A stretch of DNA of 64,000 nt, taken from assembly GCF_003449015.1 (NCBI RefSeq), contig NZ_QRGD01000001.1, forward strand, positions 1-64,000, in the 5' to 3' direction. Made by a program: the position numbers and the translations under genes. This document shows, piece after piece, positions 15,988-26,614 of this stretch. Source of the stretch: Aureibaculum luteum. Its GTDB lineage: Bacteria; Bacteroidota; Bacteroidia; Flavobacteriales; Flavobacteriaceae. The notes beneath the pieces are model-generated. The model was not told the DNA's origin. It saw only the letters and a program-made list of their open reading frames with translations, and searched no databases. The first letter of the stretch is position 1. The number at the start of each line of letters is the position of its first letter.

Positions 15988-17057
15988 GATATCTTATAAT
16001 AATTCTCGCTATCTTTTTATCATCTTGTTCAAACAGTACTCCAGAAGAAGATATTCAATCTTTAGACAAAGATTATATTAGTGCGATAGACTTATCTTCC
16101 TTACCTGAAATTGAATCTAAAAATATTGCTTTTTACAATACAAATGGTAGTCCAGACGATGTTGTTTCAATTCTTAAAAACAATGGAGTTAACACGATAA
16201 GGCTGAGAATTTGGAATCATCCAAAAAATGACCATTCAAGTTTTAATGAGGTCAAATTATTTGCTGACCAACTTCATAATTTAGGATTAAAAGTATGGCT
16301 AACCGTGCATTATTCTGATACTTGGGCAGATCCTGGAAAACAAATTCCTCCCAGTAAATGGCAAAACCTTTCTTTTTCAATTCTAAAAGATAGCATCTAC
16401 AGATATACACAAAAAATTATAATAGGTATTAAACCTGACATCATTCAATTAGGCAATGAAATAAACTCTGGCTTACTACTACCCTACGGAGATATTAATT
16501 CAAATAAAAATCAGTTTATAGAAATATTAAACACAGGTACTAAGGCAATAAGAGACCTTTCGAAAGAAACCAAAATTATGATTCATTTTGCTGGAATTGA
16601 TAATTCTGATTGGTTTTTTGATCAATTAAAAACTGTTGATTATGATTATATAGGTCTATCATACTATCCTATTTGGCATGGAAAAGACCTGGGAAAAGTT
16701 AAGATAACACTCTCAGAATTAAGTAAAAAGTACCAGAAAGAAATCCTTTTTGCCGAAACGGCCTATCCTTTTACATTAGATTGGAATGACTTTACAAATA
16801 ATATTGTAGGTGATTCAGAACAAATTTTACCGCAGTATCCTGCAACCCTAGAAGGTCAAAAAGATTTTATCAGCAAGATAAAAGAACTCATTATTTCAAC
16901 AGAGAACGGTAAGGGCATTTGCTATTGGGGTGGCGAACTTATTTCTTATAATGGAAAAGTGGCTACAGACGGTTCTCCATGGGAAAATCAAGCCTTATTT
17001 GATTTTAACAATAAAATAGTACCCGTTATTTCTTCTTTCCAATTCAAAAAAGAATAA
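15984..17057 (+). CDS. Arabinogalactan endo-beta-1,4-galactanase, GH53 lipoprotein
   Basis: Cleaves beta-1,4-galactan, a pectin side chain, at the cell surface or in the periplasm. The 357-residue protein has a lipobox (SSC, Cys15) and then a single GH53 domain: YISAIDLSSLPEIE, NNGVNTIRLRIWNHP, VWLTVHYSDTWADPG, QLGNEINSGLL with acid/base Glu159, IGLSYYPIWHG, and LFAETAYPFTLDW with nucleophile Glu258. Both catalytic residues are present. It overlaps the DUF4919 gene by four bases and is followed 22 bases later by a DUF4197 gene. There are no SusC/SusD or other polysaccharide-locus genes nearby, which is unusual for a GH53 in this phylum. Confidence 0.92.
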   Translation: MRYLIIILAIFLSSCSNSTPEEDIQSLDKDYISAIDLSSLPEIESKNIAFYNTNGSPDDVVSILKNNGVNTIRLRIWNHPKNDHSSFNEVKLFADQLHNLGLKVWLTVHYSDTWADPGKQIPPSKWQNLSFSILKDSIYRYTQKIIIGIKPDIIQLGNEINSGLLLPYGDINSNKNQFIEILNTGTKAIRDLSKETKIMIHFAGIDNSDWFFDQLKTVDYDYIGLSYYPIWHGKDLGKVKITLSELSKKYQKEILFAETAYPFTLDWNDFTNNIVGDSEQILPQYPATLEGQKDFISKIKELIISTENGKGICYWGGELISYNGKVATDGSPWENQALFDFNNKIVPVISSFQFKKE

Positions 17058-17079
17058 ATTTGTGGCCTAAAAATATATT

Positions 17080-17796
17080 ATGTCTAAGCTTTATTTTAAA
17101 TCAATTTTCTTTATTCTTTTTATTTCATTAAGCTCTTGTGCTGAATTGCAACAAGTAGTTAATACATTACCTAGTGGTACTTTAAGCAATACTGATATTG
17201 CAAGTGGATTAAAACAAGCTCTAGACAAAGGAATAGACGAGCAAGTTAAAAAATTAACCTTGGAAAATGGTTTTTATGGTAATAGTTTAGTCAAAATAGG
17301 TTTACCTGATGAATTACAAAAGGTTGATAAGGGACTAAGAGATATTGGACTAAGTAAACTAGCCGACGAAGGAATAAAAATATTAAATAGAGCTGCAGAA
17401 GATGCTGTAAGCGAAGCAACCCCGATATTTGTAGAAGCCGTTAAAGGAATAACATTTACTGATGCAAAAAATATTTTATTAGGTGAAGATAATGCCGCAA
17501 CCGAATTCTTAAAAACTGGTACAGCAGATGCATTATACGCTAAATTTGAACCTGTTATTAAGACATCATTTGATAAAGTGGGTGCTGATAAAATATGGGC
17601 AAATTTAATTAACAAATACAACACGATTCCTTTTGTAAAAAAGGTTAATCCTGATTTGACAAATTATGTTACTCAAGAAGCATTAAATGGTGTATATACT
17701 ATGATTGCTGTTGAAGAAAAAGAAATTAGAACCAACGCTTCTTCTCGAACCACAGATGTTTTAAGGAAAGTATTTGCTTTACAAGATGGTCGTTAA
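17080..17796 (+). CDS. DUF4197 domain lipoprotein
   Basis: A 238-residue lipoprotein (ISLSSC lipobox, Cys20) with a DUF4197 domain, an all-helical family of unknown function. Family blocks are seen: LSNTDIASGLKQALDKGIDEQVKKL, GFYGNSLVKIGLPDELQKVDKGLRDIGL, FVEAVKGITFTDAKNILLGEDNAATEFLKTGTADALYAKFEPVI, and the C-terminal NYVTQEALNGVYTMIAVEEKEIR. All are intact, so the protein is full length. It starts 22 bases after the GH53 gene on the same strand and is probably in the same transcript, but the two families have no known link. Confidence 0.88.
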   Translation: MSKLYFKSIFFILFISLSSCAELQQVVNTLPSGTLSNTDIASGLKQALDKGIDEQVKKLTLENGFYGNSLVKIGLPDELQKVDKGLRDIGLSKLADEGIKILNRAAEDAVSEATPIFVEAVKGITFTDAKNILLGEDNAATEFLKTGTADALYAKFEPVIKTSFDKVGADKIWANLINKYNTIPFVKKVNPDLTNYVTQEALNGVYTMIAVEEKEIRTNASSRTTDVLRKVFALQDGR

Positions 17797-18045
17797 ACCA
17801 TACTTTAATACAAACTAAAAAAGAGACAATTCTTAATTCTACTGAAATTTATAGTCATAGTTGTGTAATTTATTTCCGAATAGAATTGCTATAAAAAACA
17901 GGGCCACTCTTCCTTGATCCTTATTTTATTTCAGAAGTAAAACGTACTGAATACAGAAAAATAAAGACGCCATTATATTCGCTTTTTTACCATATATGTG
18001 ATATTTTTGATAGCCCGTAATTATTGATAAAAAAACACATAATTC

Positions 18046-19050
18046 ATGAAGAATTACAAGTCGAAAAACAGATTAAATGCCGCCGAATATATTAATGGAG
18101 TACTAGCAGGAGATCGAGTTCTTTTATCGAGAGCTATCACAATTATTGAAAGTAATTTAACCAGTGATAAAAAACTGGCAAAAGAGATTATTCAATCTAT
18201 TTTACCGAACTCAGGTAATTCTATTAGAATTGGTATAACCGGTGTACCTGGTGTTGGTAAAAGTACATTTATCGAAGCTTTTGGTAAGCTCTTAATTACT
18301 AAAGGCCATAAAGTTGCCATTTTATCAATTGACCCAAGTAGCCAACGTTCAAAAGGAAGTATTTTGGGCGATAAAACCCGTATGGAAGATTTAGCGAATT
18401 TAGATGAAGCCTATATTAGACCTTCCGCTTCTGGTGATACATTAGGTGGCGTAGCCAACAAAACTGGAGAAACAATGTTCCTTTGTGAAGCCGCTGGATA
18501 TGATGTTATACTTGTTGAAACTGTTGGTGTTGGGCAATCAGAAACCGCCGTTCATAGCATGACTGATTTCTTTTTATTATTAATGCTAGCTGGTGCTGGT
18601 GATGAATTACAAGGGATCAAAAAAGGTATCATGGAAATGGCTGACATGTTAGTTATTAATAAAGCTGATGGAGATAATGTTAAAATGAGCCAAATGGCCA
18701 AAAGACAATATCAAAATGCTCTACATATTTTCCCATTATCAGAATCTGGATGGAGCCCTTTAGTAAGTACTGTTTCTGCTATAAAAAATACAGGTATAGA
18801 ATGGGTTTGGGATGAAATTGGTAATTATAAAAAGTTAGTTTATGACAACGGTTATTTTATCAAAAACAGAAACCGTCAAAAAATACAATGGATGTATAAT
18901 AACATAAATGATTCCTTAAAAGAATTGTTTTATGGTTCTAAGGACATTAAGAATGAGCTTAATGGTTTAGAAAAAAAAGTTATATCTTCGGAAATATCAC
19001 CTGTAAAGGCAGCCGAAAACATAATTAAAAAATTTAAGGCTTCTTTTTAG
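18046..19050 (+). CDS. meaB: Methylmalonyl-CoA mutase-associated GTPase MeaB
   Basis: A G3E GTPase that loads and protects adenosylcobalamin in methylmalonyl-CoA mutase. The 334-residue protein has the P-loop GVPGVGKST (66-74), switch region ILSIDPSSQRSKGSILGDKTRM, RPSASGDTLGGVANKT, VETVGVGQSE, and the NKADGDN base-recognition motif. Length is normal for MeaB/ArgK. It precedes the two mutase genes but is transcribed toward them, not with them. A -7-like TATTTTTG lies at 18002-18009 without a well-placed TTG. The mutase partner genes at 19922-23871 make the function firm. Confidence 0.94.
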   Translation: MKNYKSKNRLNAAEYINGVLAGDRVLLSRAITIIESNLTSDKKLAKEIIQSILPNSGNSIRIGITGVPGVGKSTFIEAFGKLLITKGHKVAILSIDPSSQRSKGSILGDKTRMEDLANLDEAYIRPSASGDTLGGVANKTGETMFLCEAAGYDVILVETVGVGQSETAVHSMTDFFLLLMLAGAGDELQGIKKGIMEMADMLVINKADGDNVKMSQMAKRQYQNALHIFPLSESGWSPLVSTVSAIKNTGIEWVWDEIGNYKKLVYDNGYFIKNRNRQKIQWMYNNINDSLKELFYGSKDIKNELNGLEKKVISSEISPVKAAENIIKKFKASF

Positions 19051-19085
19051 AAATGCAATTCGCTCACTACTTATAAAAATTTATA

Positions 19086-19847
19086 ATGACAACGTCTGAA
19101 TATTATTTTGACAAGCAATTTGAGCTTAGATATTTTGAAATGAATAAATTGGGTTTGGCTTCTCCCACTACAATGTTAGCATTGTTAGAAGAGACTGCCG
19201 CCGATCATTGCTATTCCATAAATCATAGTTTGTACGATCTCATTTCTAATGATATTGGTTGGGTATTGGTTTCTGGTGCTTTTCAAATGGATCGTTATCC
19301 AAATTATAAAGAAAAAATTACAATAAGAACTTGGTTATCTAGCTATTCCCTAATTAAGGGATATAGAGAAAATATTATTTTTGATGAGCAAAAAAACATC
19401 ATTGGTAGAGCTAAAGGACTATGGCTTTTCTTTGATATAGAAAAGCGAAAACCAATTCCTATTTATGAGGATATTAAACAAAAGTGGTCCTGTAATAGTG
19501 GAGTCTCTTTGAATAGAGATATAAAGCATAAAATTCCGCCTCTTATTACTGATAGTGATATTTCATTTGAAACATTTAAAGTGAATAGATTTGATACTGA
19601 TATGAATAAACATGTAAATAACATTAGGTATTTACAATGGGTTATTGAATCTATACCAGAACAGATTGTAGATAATTATTTTTTACATGAAATAGACGGT
19701 CGTTTTATTGCAGAAGCTAAATATGGTGACGATATTATATCATTAACCAAAGAAGACCAAAATGAAAATTCTTTTATACATACTATAAAAATTAAAGGTA
19801 GCGATAAAGTTTGTGCTACAGCTAAATCTACATGGCGTAAAATTTAA
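19086..19847 (+). CDS. Acyl-ACP thioesterase-like protein (FatA/FatB fold)
   Basis: A 253-residue double-hotdog protein similar to plant-type and bacterial acyl-[acyl-carrier-protein] thioesterases (COG3884). First hotdog: FELRYFEMNKLGLASPTTMLALLEETAADHCYS, then WVLVSGAFQMDRYPNYKEKITIRTWLSSY. Second: FDTDMNKHVNNIRYLQWVIESIP, carrying the expected Asn and His catalytic residues. It should release fatty acids from ACP in the cytosol. It begins 35 bases after meaB on the same strand, so the two are probably cotranscribed; a metabolic link to methylmalonyl-CoA (odd- or branched-chain acyl groups) is possible but only inference. Confidence 0.85.
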   Translation: MTTSEYYFDKQFELRYFEMNKLGLASPTTMLALLEETAADHCYSINHSLYDLISNDIGWVLVSGAFQMDRYPNYKEKITIRTWLSSYSLIKGYRENIIFDEQKNIIGRAKGLWLFFDIEKRKPIPIYEDIKQKWSCNSGVSLNRDIKHKIPPLITDSDISFETFKVNRFDTDMNKHVNNIRYLQWVIESIPEQIVDNYFLHEIDGRFIAEAKYGDDIISLTKEDQNENSFIHTIKIKGSDKVCATAKSTWRKI

Positions 19848-19868
19848 TCTACATCATTTACTTCAAAT

Positions 19869-19907
19869 AAAAAACCCAGCAATTAGAAATAAATGCTGGG
19901 TTTTTTT
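19869..19907. terminator. Bidirectional terminator between thioesterase and mutB genes
   Basis: AAAAAACCCAGCA (19869-19881) pairs perfectly with TGCTGGGTTTTTT (19894-19906). The A and T tracts let it stop both the meaB-thioesterase transcript and the convergent mutase transcript. Confidence 0.88.
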
Positions 19908-19921
19908 AATATAATTAGTAC

Positions 19922-22054
19922 TTAATCTTGTTCTAAATATTTCTCCATAATAGTAATGGCTGACTCAGAAATTACAGTACCTGGACCAAATATAGCAGCT
20001 ACTTTTCTTTCTAGTAAATAGTCATAATCTTGTGCAGGAATTACACCACCAGCAAACACCATAATATCAGGTCTTCCTAACTTTTCTAATTCTCCAATTA
20101 ATTGTGGAATTAATGTTTTATGACCAGCTGCTAGACTTGAAGCCCCAACGAAGTGAACATCATTTTCTACAGCTTGCTTAGCCACTTCTTCAGGAGTTTG
20201 AAATAATGACCCCATATCAACATCAAAACCTAAATCAGCAAAACTAGAAGCGACAACTTTTGCACCTCTATCATGACCATCTTGCCCCATTTTGGCAATC
20301 ATTACCCTTGGTCTACGGCCTTCAATTTCTGCAAATTTATCCGTTAATTTTTGAGCTTTCGCAAAAATACTATCGTTATCTACTTCTTTACTATATACAC
20401 CACTTATTAATTGAGTATTGGCTTTATGGCGTCCAAAATGAACTTCTAAAGCATCTGAAATTTCACCCAAAGTGGCAAAATTCTCAGCAGCCTCAACCGC
20501 TAATTCTAATAAATTACCTTTACCTGTTTCAGCACAAGCTGACAATGCAGATAAATTAGCATCGACAACAGATTGGTCTCTATTTGCTCTTAATTTTTTC
20601 AAACGTTCAATTTGAGAATCTCTAACAACTGTATTATCAACTTCTAAAATTTCTATATTTGATTTCTCTTTTGTTTTGAATTTATTTACACCAACTAAAA
20701 TATCTTGTCCAGAATCTAAACGTGCTTGTTTTCGTGCAGATGCTTCTTCAATTCTCATTTTAGGCACACCGGTTTCAATGGCTTTTGCCATACCACCCAA
20801 CTCTTCAACTTCCTCTATCAATTTCCAAGCTTTTTTCGCAATTTCTTGTGTCAGGTATTCTACATAATAAGAACCTGCCCAAGGGTCAACTGATTTTGTA
20901 ATTTGCGTTTCGTCTTGAATAAAAATTTGTGTGTTACGTGCAATCCTTGCTGAGAAATCAGTAGGTAAAGCAATAGCTTCATCCAAAGCATTTGTATGTA
21001 AAGATTGAGTACCACCCAATGCAGCTGCCATTGCTTCAACACAAGTTCTAGCTACGTTATTATATGGATCTTGCTCACTTAAACTCCAACCTGAAGTTTG
21101 ACTATGCGTACGCAAAGCCATTGATTTTGGATTTTTAGGGTTAAAAGATTTTATGATTTTTGCCCAAAGCATACGTCCCGCACGCATTTTTGCAATTTCC
21201 ATAAAGTGATTCATACCTACCGCCCAGAAGAATGATAATCTTGGAGCAAATTCATCAATTTTAAGACCAGAATCTAGTCCTGTTCTAATATACTCCATAC
21301 CATCCGCCAACGTATAAGCCAACTCAATATCAGCGGTTGCACCTGCTTCTTGCATGTGGTAACCACTAATTGAAATTGAATTAAATTTCGGCATCTTTTG
21401 AGTAGTATATTCAAAAATATCACCAATAATTTTCATTGAAGGTAATGGTGGATAAATGTATGTATTACGCACCATAAACTCTTTCAAAATATCATTTTGT
21501 ATAGTACCAGAAAGATGATCTAAAGAAACACCTTGTTTTTTTGCCGCAGCGATATAGAAAGCCATAATCGGTAATACTGCACCGTTCATAGTCATAGAAA
21601 CAGACATTTTATCCAATGGAATTTGATCGAACAAAATTTCCATATCTAAAATTGAATCTATAGCAACCCCAGCCTTACCAACATCTCCGGTTACACGAGG
21701 GTGATCTGAATCGTAACCACGGTGTGTGGCTAAATCAAATGCTACAGAAAGTCCTTTTTGACCTGCCGCTAAGTTTCTTCTATAAAAGGCATTCGATTCC
21801 TCTGCCGTTGAAAAACCAGCATATTGACGTATGGTCCAAGGACGCATAGCGTACATAGCACTATAAGGCCCTCCTAAAAACGGAGGTATACCTGCAACGA
21901 ATTTTAAGTGCTCAGCATTTTTTATATCTTCTTCTGTAAATTCTTTTTTTACAGGTATTCCTTCAGGAGTATTCCAAACCTCTTGATTCTCCGAAGAAGC
22001 AGTATTTTTCTTAACTGCTTTATTTATTGTTAAATCTGAAAAATCTGGTTTCAT
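19922..22054 (-). CDS. mutB: Methylmalonyl-CoA mutase large subunit
   Basis: Adenosylcobalamin-dependent interconversion of succinyl-CoA and (R)-methylmalonyl-CoA. The 710-residue catalytic subunit has the TIM-barrel with [37 protein letters not shown] (substrate tunnel), and the C-terminal B12-binding domain with the full DxHxxG signature (Asp592, His594, Gly597) and [12 protein letters not shown]. It overlaps mutA by four bases (ATGA), so subunits are translationally coupled. The gene is often called scpA or mcmB in other annotations. Complete and full length. Confidence 0.96.
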   Translation of the reverse strand: MKPDFSDLTINKAVKKNTASSENQEVWNTPEGIPVKKEFTEEDIKNAEHLKFVAGIPPFLGGPYSAMYAMRPWTIRQYAGFSTAEESNAFYRRNLAAGQKGLSVAFDLATHRGYDSDHPRVTGDVGKAGVAIDSILDMEILFDQIPLDKMSVSMTMNGAVLPIMAFYIAAAKKQGVSLDHLSGTIQNDILKEFMVRNTYIYPPLPSMKIIGDIFEYTTQKMPKFNSISISGYHMQEAGATADIELAYTLADGMEYIRTGLDSGLKIDEFAPRLSFFWAVGMNHFMEIAKMRAGRMLWAKIIKSFNPKNPKSMALRTHSQTSGWSLSEQDPYNNVARTCVEAMAAALGGTQSLHTNALDEAIALPTDFSARIARNTQIFIQDETQITKSVDPWAGSYYVEYLTQEIAKKAWKLIEEVEELGGMAKAIETGVPKMRIEEASARKQARLDSGQDILVGVNKFKTKEKSNIEILEVDNTVVRDSQIERLKKLRANRDQSVVDANLSALSACAETGKGNLLELAVEAAENFATLGEISDALEVHFGRHKANTQLISGVYSKEVDNDSIFAKAQKLTDKFAEIEGRRPRVMIAKMGQDGHDRGAKVVASSFADLGFDVDMGSLFQTPEEVAKQAVENDVHFVGASSLAAGHKTLIPQLIGELEKLGRPDIMVFAGGVIPAQDYDYLLERKVAAIFGPGTVISESAITIMEKYLEQD

Positions 22055-23871
22055 GCTTTTATGGATTTAATTGTTTTCTGAATTTTATTTTGAACTTTAG
22101 AAATAGTAGAAATAATATCCGTTTTCATATGGATACATCCGTCTAGTCCAGATTCAGTTAATTCATCGATTATATTTGTAGGATTACCCGCTAATAAGAG
22201 TACTTTATCAGTATTTAATGCTCTGAATGCCTTAACAAAATTAAGGGCACTTTCATCATAATCTTGATCTGAACTACAAATAACAACAACATTTGAATCA
22301 GATTTTGCACTTTCTTCCGCTGCCTCTAATGCGTCTTTATAACTTTTTTCTTGTCTTACTTCAAATCCACTTACCCCAATAAAGTCATAAGCAAAAGCTG
22401 CTCTAGCCTTACGCATTGTTAAATTACCAAAACTTGAAAGTTCAACAATTGGTCGTTTATTCGTTTGTTCAACTAATTCTTCAGTTACTTTTCTAATCGC
22501 TTCAATTTCTAAAGAAGCTCTTCTAGGTTTTAAAATTTTAGAAGAAACTTCTTCATCAGTACCTCCTAAAATATCAGCACTCACCGTTTCCATTAAGTTT
22601 GGGTATTTGTTAACTCCAACAAGAATAAGTCTTCTTTGATTAAGTAGTTTTATTTTTTCTTGACGAATTTCAGCAATTTGTTGTTGAATTAATTCGCTTT
22701 CAAATGATTTATAATAACCACCATTAGTCTCAATAGCTAAGAAAAGCTCTAAGGCTTTTTCAGCAATTTTAGTACTAACTTCTTCTATATAATAAGAACC
22801 ATCTACAGGGTTTGAAACCTTTCCAAAATAAGATTCTTCTTTTAAAATTGTTGAAATATTACCAGCAATTCTACTTGAAAAATCTGAAGGATTATTAAAT
22901 TCTTTGTCATATGCATCAATTACAACACCATCTACATTACCTAATATTGCAGACATGGCTTCGGTTGTTGCTCGCAATAGATTTGTATGAGCATCGGTAA
23001 CTGATTTATTCCAAATAGATGTTTTAGCAACCAACGTGCTTGAAAATTTAGTAACACCATATTTATTAGCAATTTCACTCAATAAATGATTAAAAGCTCT
23101 AAACTTTCCTATCTCTATAAAATATTCTGCCCCAATAGCGAAACGGAAATTAAGATTATCAAAAATTGCTTGTGCCTCCATCCCTTTTTCCAACAAGTTT
23201 TCAATAATGAAAACTAATGAGCTTAAAGTGTATGCCACCTCTTGAACTTGATTTGCCCCTGAATTTAAATATTCATTGGCAGAAATAGTTACCGCTTTAT
23301 AGTTTGGAAAATCAGCTGTAATTTTTATTAATTCCGCATTGATTGCGAACTGGGTTAAATACAATTCACCACTAGTAACATAATCTGAAATTAAAGCCGT
23401 ATTAAAATAACCTTTCACTTCACTTGGTGAAATATCTATTTTTTTTACGTAGGCAATAAAGTCTTTTGCAGAATTTAGTGTATTTGATTTTAAATTAAAT
23501 GAAACGACTGTTTCTTTAAAGTTAATTCCCTCTAACAAGATTTTGACAGAAACATTTTCACTTATTTCAAAAAGCAACCCTGTCATTCCTTCTTCAACTG
23601 CTTTTAAAGCCAATTGGTTAGCCGTTTCCGCAGAATCAACAATAATTTTTCTGTAATTTATTAATGATTGTGAATTTTTTCCGGTATTGTTTAAAAATTC
23701 TATTTTATCCTCTGCAAGATATAAAGGCTGGAAATTTATTTTACTTAAATTTTTCCAAACAAGCTTTCTATTAAAATCAGCTCCTTTTAAATCTATATTT
23801 ACTTTCTCTAACCACTCCTGTTTTGTAGCAGGCTTAAAGTCTGAAAAAAGCTTTTTATTTGTATCGTTCAT
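22051..23871 (-). CDS. mutA: Methylmalonyl-CoA mutase small subunit
   Basis: The 606-residue non-catalytic partner of MutB. It starts [32 protein letters not shown], typical of the small subunit, and follows the mutase barrel, but its C-terminal domain lacks the cobalamin-binding DxHxxG (only [14 protein letters not shown] at the equivalent place), as expected. It stabilises the heterodimer. mutA is 68 bases downstream of the CoA-transferase gene and overlaps mutB by four bases. No cobalamin riboswitch is visible in the short upstream gap. Confidence 0.94.
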   Translation of the reverse strand: MNDTNKKLFSDFKPATKQEWLEKVNIDLKGADFNRKLVWKNLSKINFQPLYLAEDKIEFLNNTGKNSQSLINYRKIIVDSAETANQLALKAVEEGMTGLLFEISENVSVKILLEGINFKETVVSFNLKSNTLNSAKDFIAYVKKIDISPSEVKGYFNTALISDYVTSGELYLTQFAINAELIKITADFPNYKAVTISANEYLNSGANQVQEVAYTLSSLVFIIENLLEKGMEAQAIFDNLNFRFAIGAEYFIEIGKFRAFNHLLSEIANKYGVTKFSSTLVAKTSIWNKSVTDAHTNLLRATTEAMSAILGNVDGVVIDAYDKEFNNPSDFSSRIAGNISTILKEESYFGKVSNPVDGSYYIEEVSTKIAEKALELFLAIETNGGYYKSFESELIQQQIAEIRQEKIKLLNQRRLILVGVNKYPNLMETVSADILGGTDEEVSSKILKPRRASLEIEAIRKVTEELVEQTNKRPIVELSSFGNLTMRKARAAFAYDFIGVSGFEVRQEKSYKDALEAAEESAKSDSNVVVICSSDQDYDESALNFVKAFRALNTDKVLLLAGNPTNIIDELTESGLDGCIHMKTDIISTISKVQNKIQKTIKSIKA

Positions 23872-23939
23872 AATATTTTATATTAATTAAGATAGAATTG
23901 AATTACCAATGATTATAAAACATCAGCAATTTAATATAT

Positions 23940-25229
23940 TTATTTTATCATTAAACTGCTTCCGAATCTCTCAAAAATAGCTTTATCTAATTCTTCTCTA
24001 TGATTAGGATGTGCAATATCTCTTAATGCTTTTGCACGTTGTTTTAATGTTTTTCCAAACAAAAATGCAACACCATATTCTGTAGCTACATATCTGGCAT
24101 GAGCCCTAGTTGTAACCACACCAGCACCATATTTTAACATAGGCACAATTTTAGAAACACCTTTTAACGTTTCAGAAGTAATGGCAATAATTGGCTTACC
24201 TCCCTCAGACAATGCTGACCCTCGCATAAAGTCCATTTGACCACCAACGCCAGAGAACATTCTTGTACCGATAGAATCAGCACAAACTTGACCTGTAAAA
24301 TCTATTTCAATAGCAGAGTTAATGGCTGTTGCTCTTGGGTTTTGACGGATAATTGCTGTGTCATTTACATAAGCAATATCTTTCATTTCTATCTCAGGAT
24401 TATCATCCATAAAGTCATATAACCTACGTGTTCCCATTGCAAAACCAGAAACAATTTTAAATGGATTTACTTTTTTCTGAGAACCATTTACAACACCTTT
24501 TTCTACTAAATCAATAATACCTTCAGCAAACATTTCAGTATGTACACCTAAATTTTTATGATTGGTTAAAAAGCTTAAAACTGCATTAGGGATAGCACCA
24601 ATACCCATTTGAAGGGTGGCTCCATCTTCAATAATACCAGCCACATTTTTTCCAATTTGTATCTCTGCTTCTGAAGGAGTGACTAATTTCATTTCATGAA
24701 GTTCTTCAACTATTTCTACACAAGCATCAAAGTTTTTTATATGCACCAAAGCATCGCCAAAAGTACGTGGCATACGTGGGTTTATTTGAGCAATAACTTT
24801 TTTAGTTTTTTCAATAGCAGCAATAACAATATCTACAGAAACTCCTAATGAACAAAACCCATGTTTGTCTGGCGGTGAAACATTTACCATTACCACATCT
24901 AAGTCCATATAACCTTCGCGAAATAAACTTGGTATATCACTTAAAAAAATTGGAATATAGTCTACGGTTTTACCCACCATTTTTCTAACATTTCCACCAA
25001 TAAAAAAGGCATTCGTATGGAAACTTTCACTCAATTCTGGAGCAACATAGCCACATTCACCTTCTGTATGTAAATGTACTAATTCTACATTTTTCAATTC
25101 AGGTGCTCTGGCAACCATTGCCTTAATCAATTCTTGAGGTGTGGCAGAACCTCCTTGAATTAGCACTCTATCTCCTGATTTTATATGTTTTACAGCTTCT
25201 GCCGATGACATTTTATTTGGTATGTTCAT
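23940..25229 (-). CDS. Acetyl-CoA hydrolase/CoA-transferase family protein
   Basis: A 429-residue class I CoA-transferase of the Cat1/4-hydroxybutyrate CoA-transferase group. Seen: LIQGGSATPQELIKAMVARAPELKNVELVHLH, NVSPPDKHGFCSLGVSVD, GIGAIPNAVLSFL, and the SAIEIDFTGQVCADS segment whose Glu forms the CoA thioester intermediate, then MFSGVGGQMDFMRG. Members move CoA between acetate, succinate, propionate or butyrate. Because it lies between the decarboxylase and mutase genes, a succinate/propionate or acetate/propionate CoA exchange that closes the pathway is the most reasonable guess. Substrate specificity cannot be read from the sequence. Confidence 0.88.
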   Translation of the reverse strand: MNIPNKMSSAEAVKHIKSGDRVLIQGGSATPQELIKAMVARAPELKNVELVHLHTEGECGYVAPELSESFHTNAFFIGGNVRKMVGKTVDYIPIFLSDIPSLFREGYMDLDVVMVNVSPPDKHGFCSLGVSVDIVIAAIEKTKKVIAQINPRMPRTFGDALVHIKNFDACVEIVEELHEMKLVTPSEAEIQIGKNVAGIIEDGATLQMGIGAIPNAVLSFLTNHKNLGVHTEMFAEGIIDLVEKGVVNGSQKKVNPFKIVSGFAMGTRRLYDFMDDNPEIEMKDIAYVNDTAIIRQNPRATAINSAIEIDFTGQVCADSIGTRMFSGVGGQMDFMRGSALSEGGKPIIAITSETLKGVSKIVPMLKYGAGVVTTRAHARYVATEYGVAFLFGKTLKQRAKALRDIAHPNHREELDKAIFERFGSSLMIK

Positions 25230-25258
25230 TTTCTTGTTATTTTAGTTTGAATAATTTA

Positions 25259-26575
25259 TTATGATAAAAAACTTAAGAGGATACCCGCAGCAATTGCAGA
25301 ACCAATTACACCAGCAACATTTGGTGCCATTGCATGCATCAATAAGTAATTATGAGGATCTGATTTTAAAGCTTCCGCATGTACTACCCTTGCACTATCT
25401 GGTACAGCAGAAACACCTGCAGCTCCAATTAACGGATTTATTTTATTATCACCTTTTAGGAAAAGATTCATCAATTTAGCAAAAAACAAACCTCCCATAG
25501 TTGCAATTACAAATGATAAAGCACCTAATCCGAAAATTAATAAGGAATCTTTTGTTATAAAAATATCTGCTTGAGTTGATGCTCCTACTGTAACACCTAA
25601 TAAAATGGTTACAATATCAATCATTTTAGTTCTTGCAGTATCTGCTAATCTTTCAGTTCTACCAGATTCTTTTAATAAATTACCAAAGAAAAGCATACCT
25701 AATAATGGTAATGCACTAGGTGAAATAAAAGTAGTTAATATTAAAGCTGCAACTGGAAAAATCATTTTTTCTTTTTGAGAAACCGCTCTTGGTGGTTTCA
25801 TTCTAATTTTTCTATCTTTTTTAGAGATTAATAATCTCATAATAGGAGGTTGAATAACTGGTACTAAAGCCATGTAAGAATAAGCTGCAATTGCTATTGG
25901 GCCAATTAAATTTTTAACCGTTGTACCATCAGCTAATATATTAACACCATTAGCTAATTTAGATGAAAGGAAAATTGCGGTAGGGCCATCAGCTCCGCCA
26001 ATGATTCCAATTGCACCTGCTTCAGGTAATTTAAAACCTAAATAAAGAGCTCCCATAAATGTTGCAAAAACCCCAATTTGTGCTGCTGCACCCAACAACA
26101 TTAATTTTGGATTTGCTATTAGAGATGAGAAATCTGTCATGGCACCAATCCCTAAAAATATCAATGGCGGGTAAATACCTTTTACAACTCCAAAATATAA
26201 AAAGTTTAAAACAGATCCACTTTCATAGATACCTGTCATATTACCTGTCACAAAAGGAATATTACCTATAATAACACCAGCACCGATAGGTATTAAAAGT
26301 AATGGTTCGTAATCAAATTTTATTCCTAAATAAATAAAAACAATACCAATAATTATCATGATTAAATGTCCGCCTGTGACATTTGCAAAACCAGTATAAT
26401 TATAAAATTGTTTAATACCTTCAAACGCTTCACTCACAAAACTTTGGTTTTCAACATTTTCAAGTTTTTCGATGCCTTGTGAATTGGTGTCTTTAGTTGT
26501 TGTATTCAAACCCAAAACCGGTCTGATAAAGATGAGAAGTGACAACACTCCGAATATTATTAATACTTTCTTCAT
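25259..26575 (-). CDS. mmdB: Na+-translocating decarboxylase beta subunit (MmdB/OadB)
   Basis: The membrane carboxyl-decarboxylating subunit that couples decarboxylation of carboxybiotin to Na+ export. The 438-residue protein has an N-terminal signal-like segment and linker (residues 1-60) that many OadB proteins lack, followed by about nine membrane helices. Signature regions: GAMTDFSSLIANPKLMLLGAAAQIGVFATFMGAL with the key Asp, GIIGGADGPTAIFLSSKLA, and the late AGVSAVPDSARVVHAEALK and NVAGVIGSAIAAG. The gene order with the biotin, delta and alpha subunits makes this a methylmalonyl-CoA decarboxylase rather than oxaloacetate decarboxylase. Confidence 0.93.
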   Translation of the reverse strand: MKKVLIIFGVLSLLIFIRPVLGLNTTTKDTNSQGIEKLENVENQSFVSEAFEGIKQFYNYTGFANVTGGHLIMIIIGIVFIYLGIKFDYEPLLLIPIGAGVIIGNIPFVTGNMTGIYESGSVLNFLYFGVVKGIYPPLIFLGIGAMTDFSSLIANPKLMLLGAAAQIGVFATFMGALYLGFKLPEAGAIGIIGGADGPTAIFLSSKLANGVNILADGTTVKNLIGPIAIAAYSYMALVPVIQPPIMRLLISKKDRKIRMKPPRAVSQKEKMIFPVAALILTTFISPSALPLLGMLFFGNLLKESGRTERLADTARTKMIDIVTILLGVTVGASTQADIFITKDSLLIFGLGALSFVIATMGGLFFAKLMNLFLKGDNKINPLIGAAGVSAVPDSARVVHAEALKSDPHNYLLMHAMAPNVAGVIGSAIAAGILLSFLS

Positions 26576-26614
26576 TTTTCTACGTTTAAATCTATAAACC
26601 TTAAGGTTTATAAA

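Noticed and set aside
23872-23939. Cobalamin riboswitch before the mutase genes
   Set aside because: The 68-base gap is too short and lacks the B12-box pattern.
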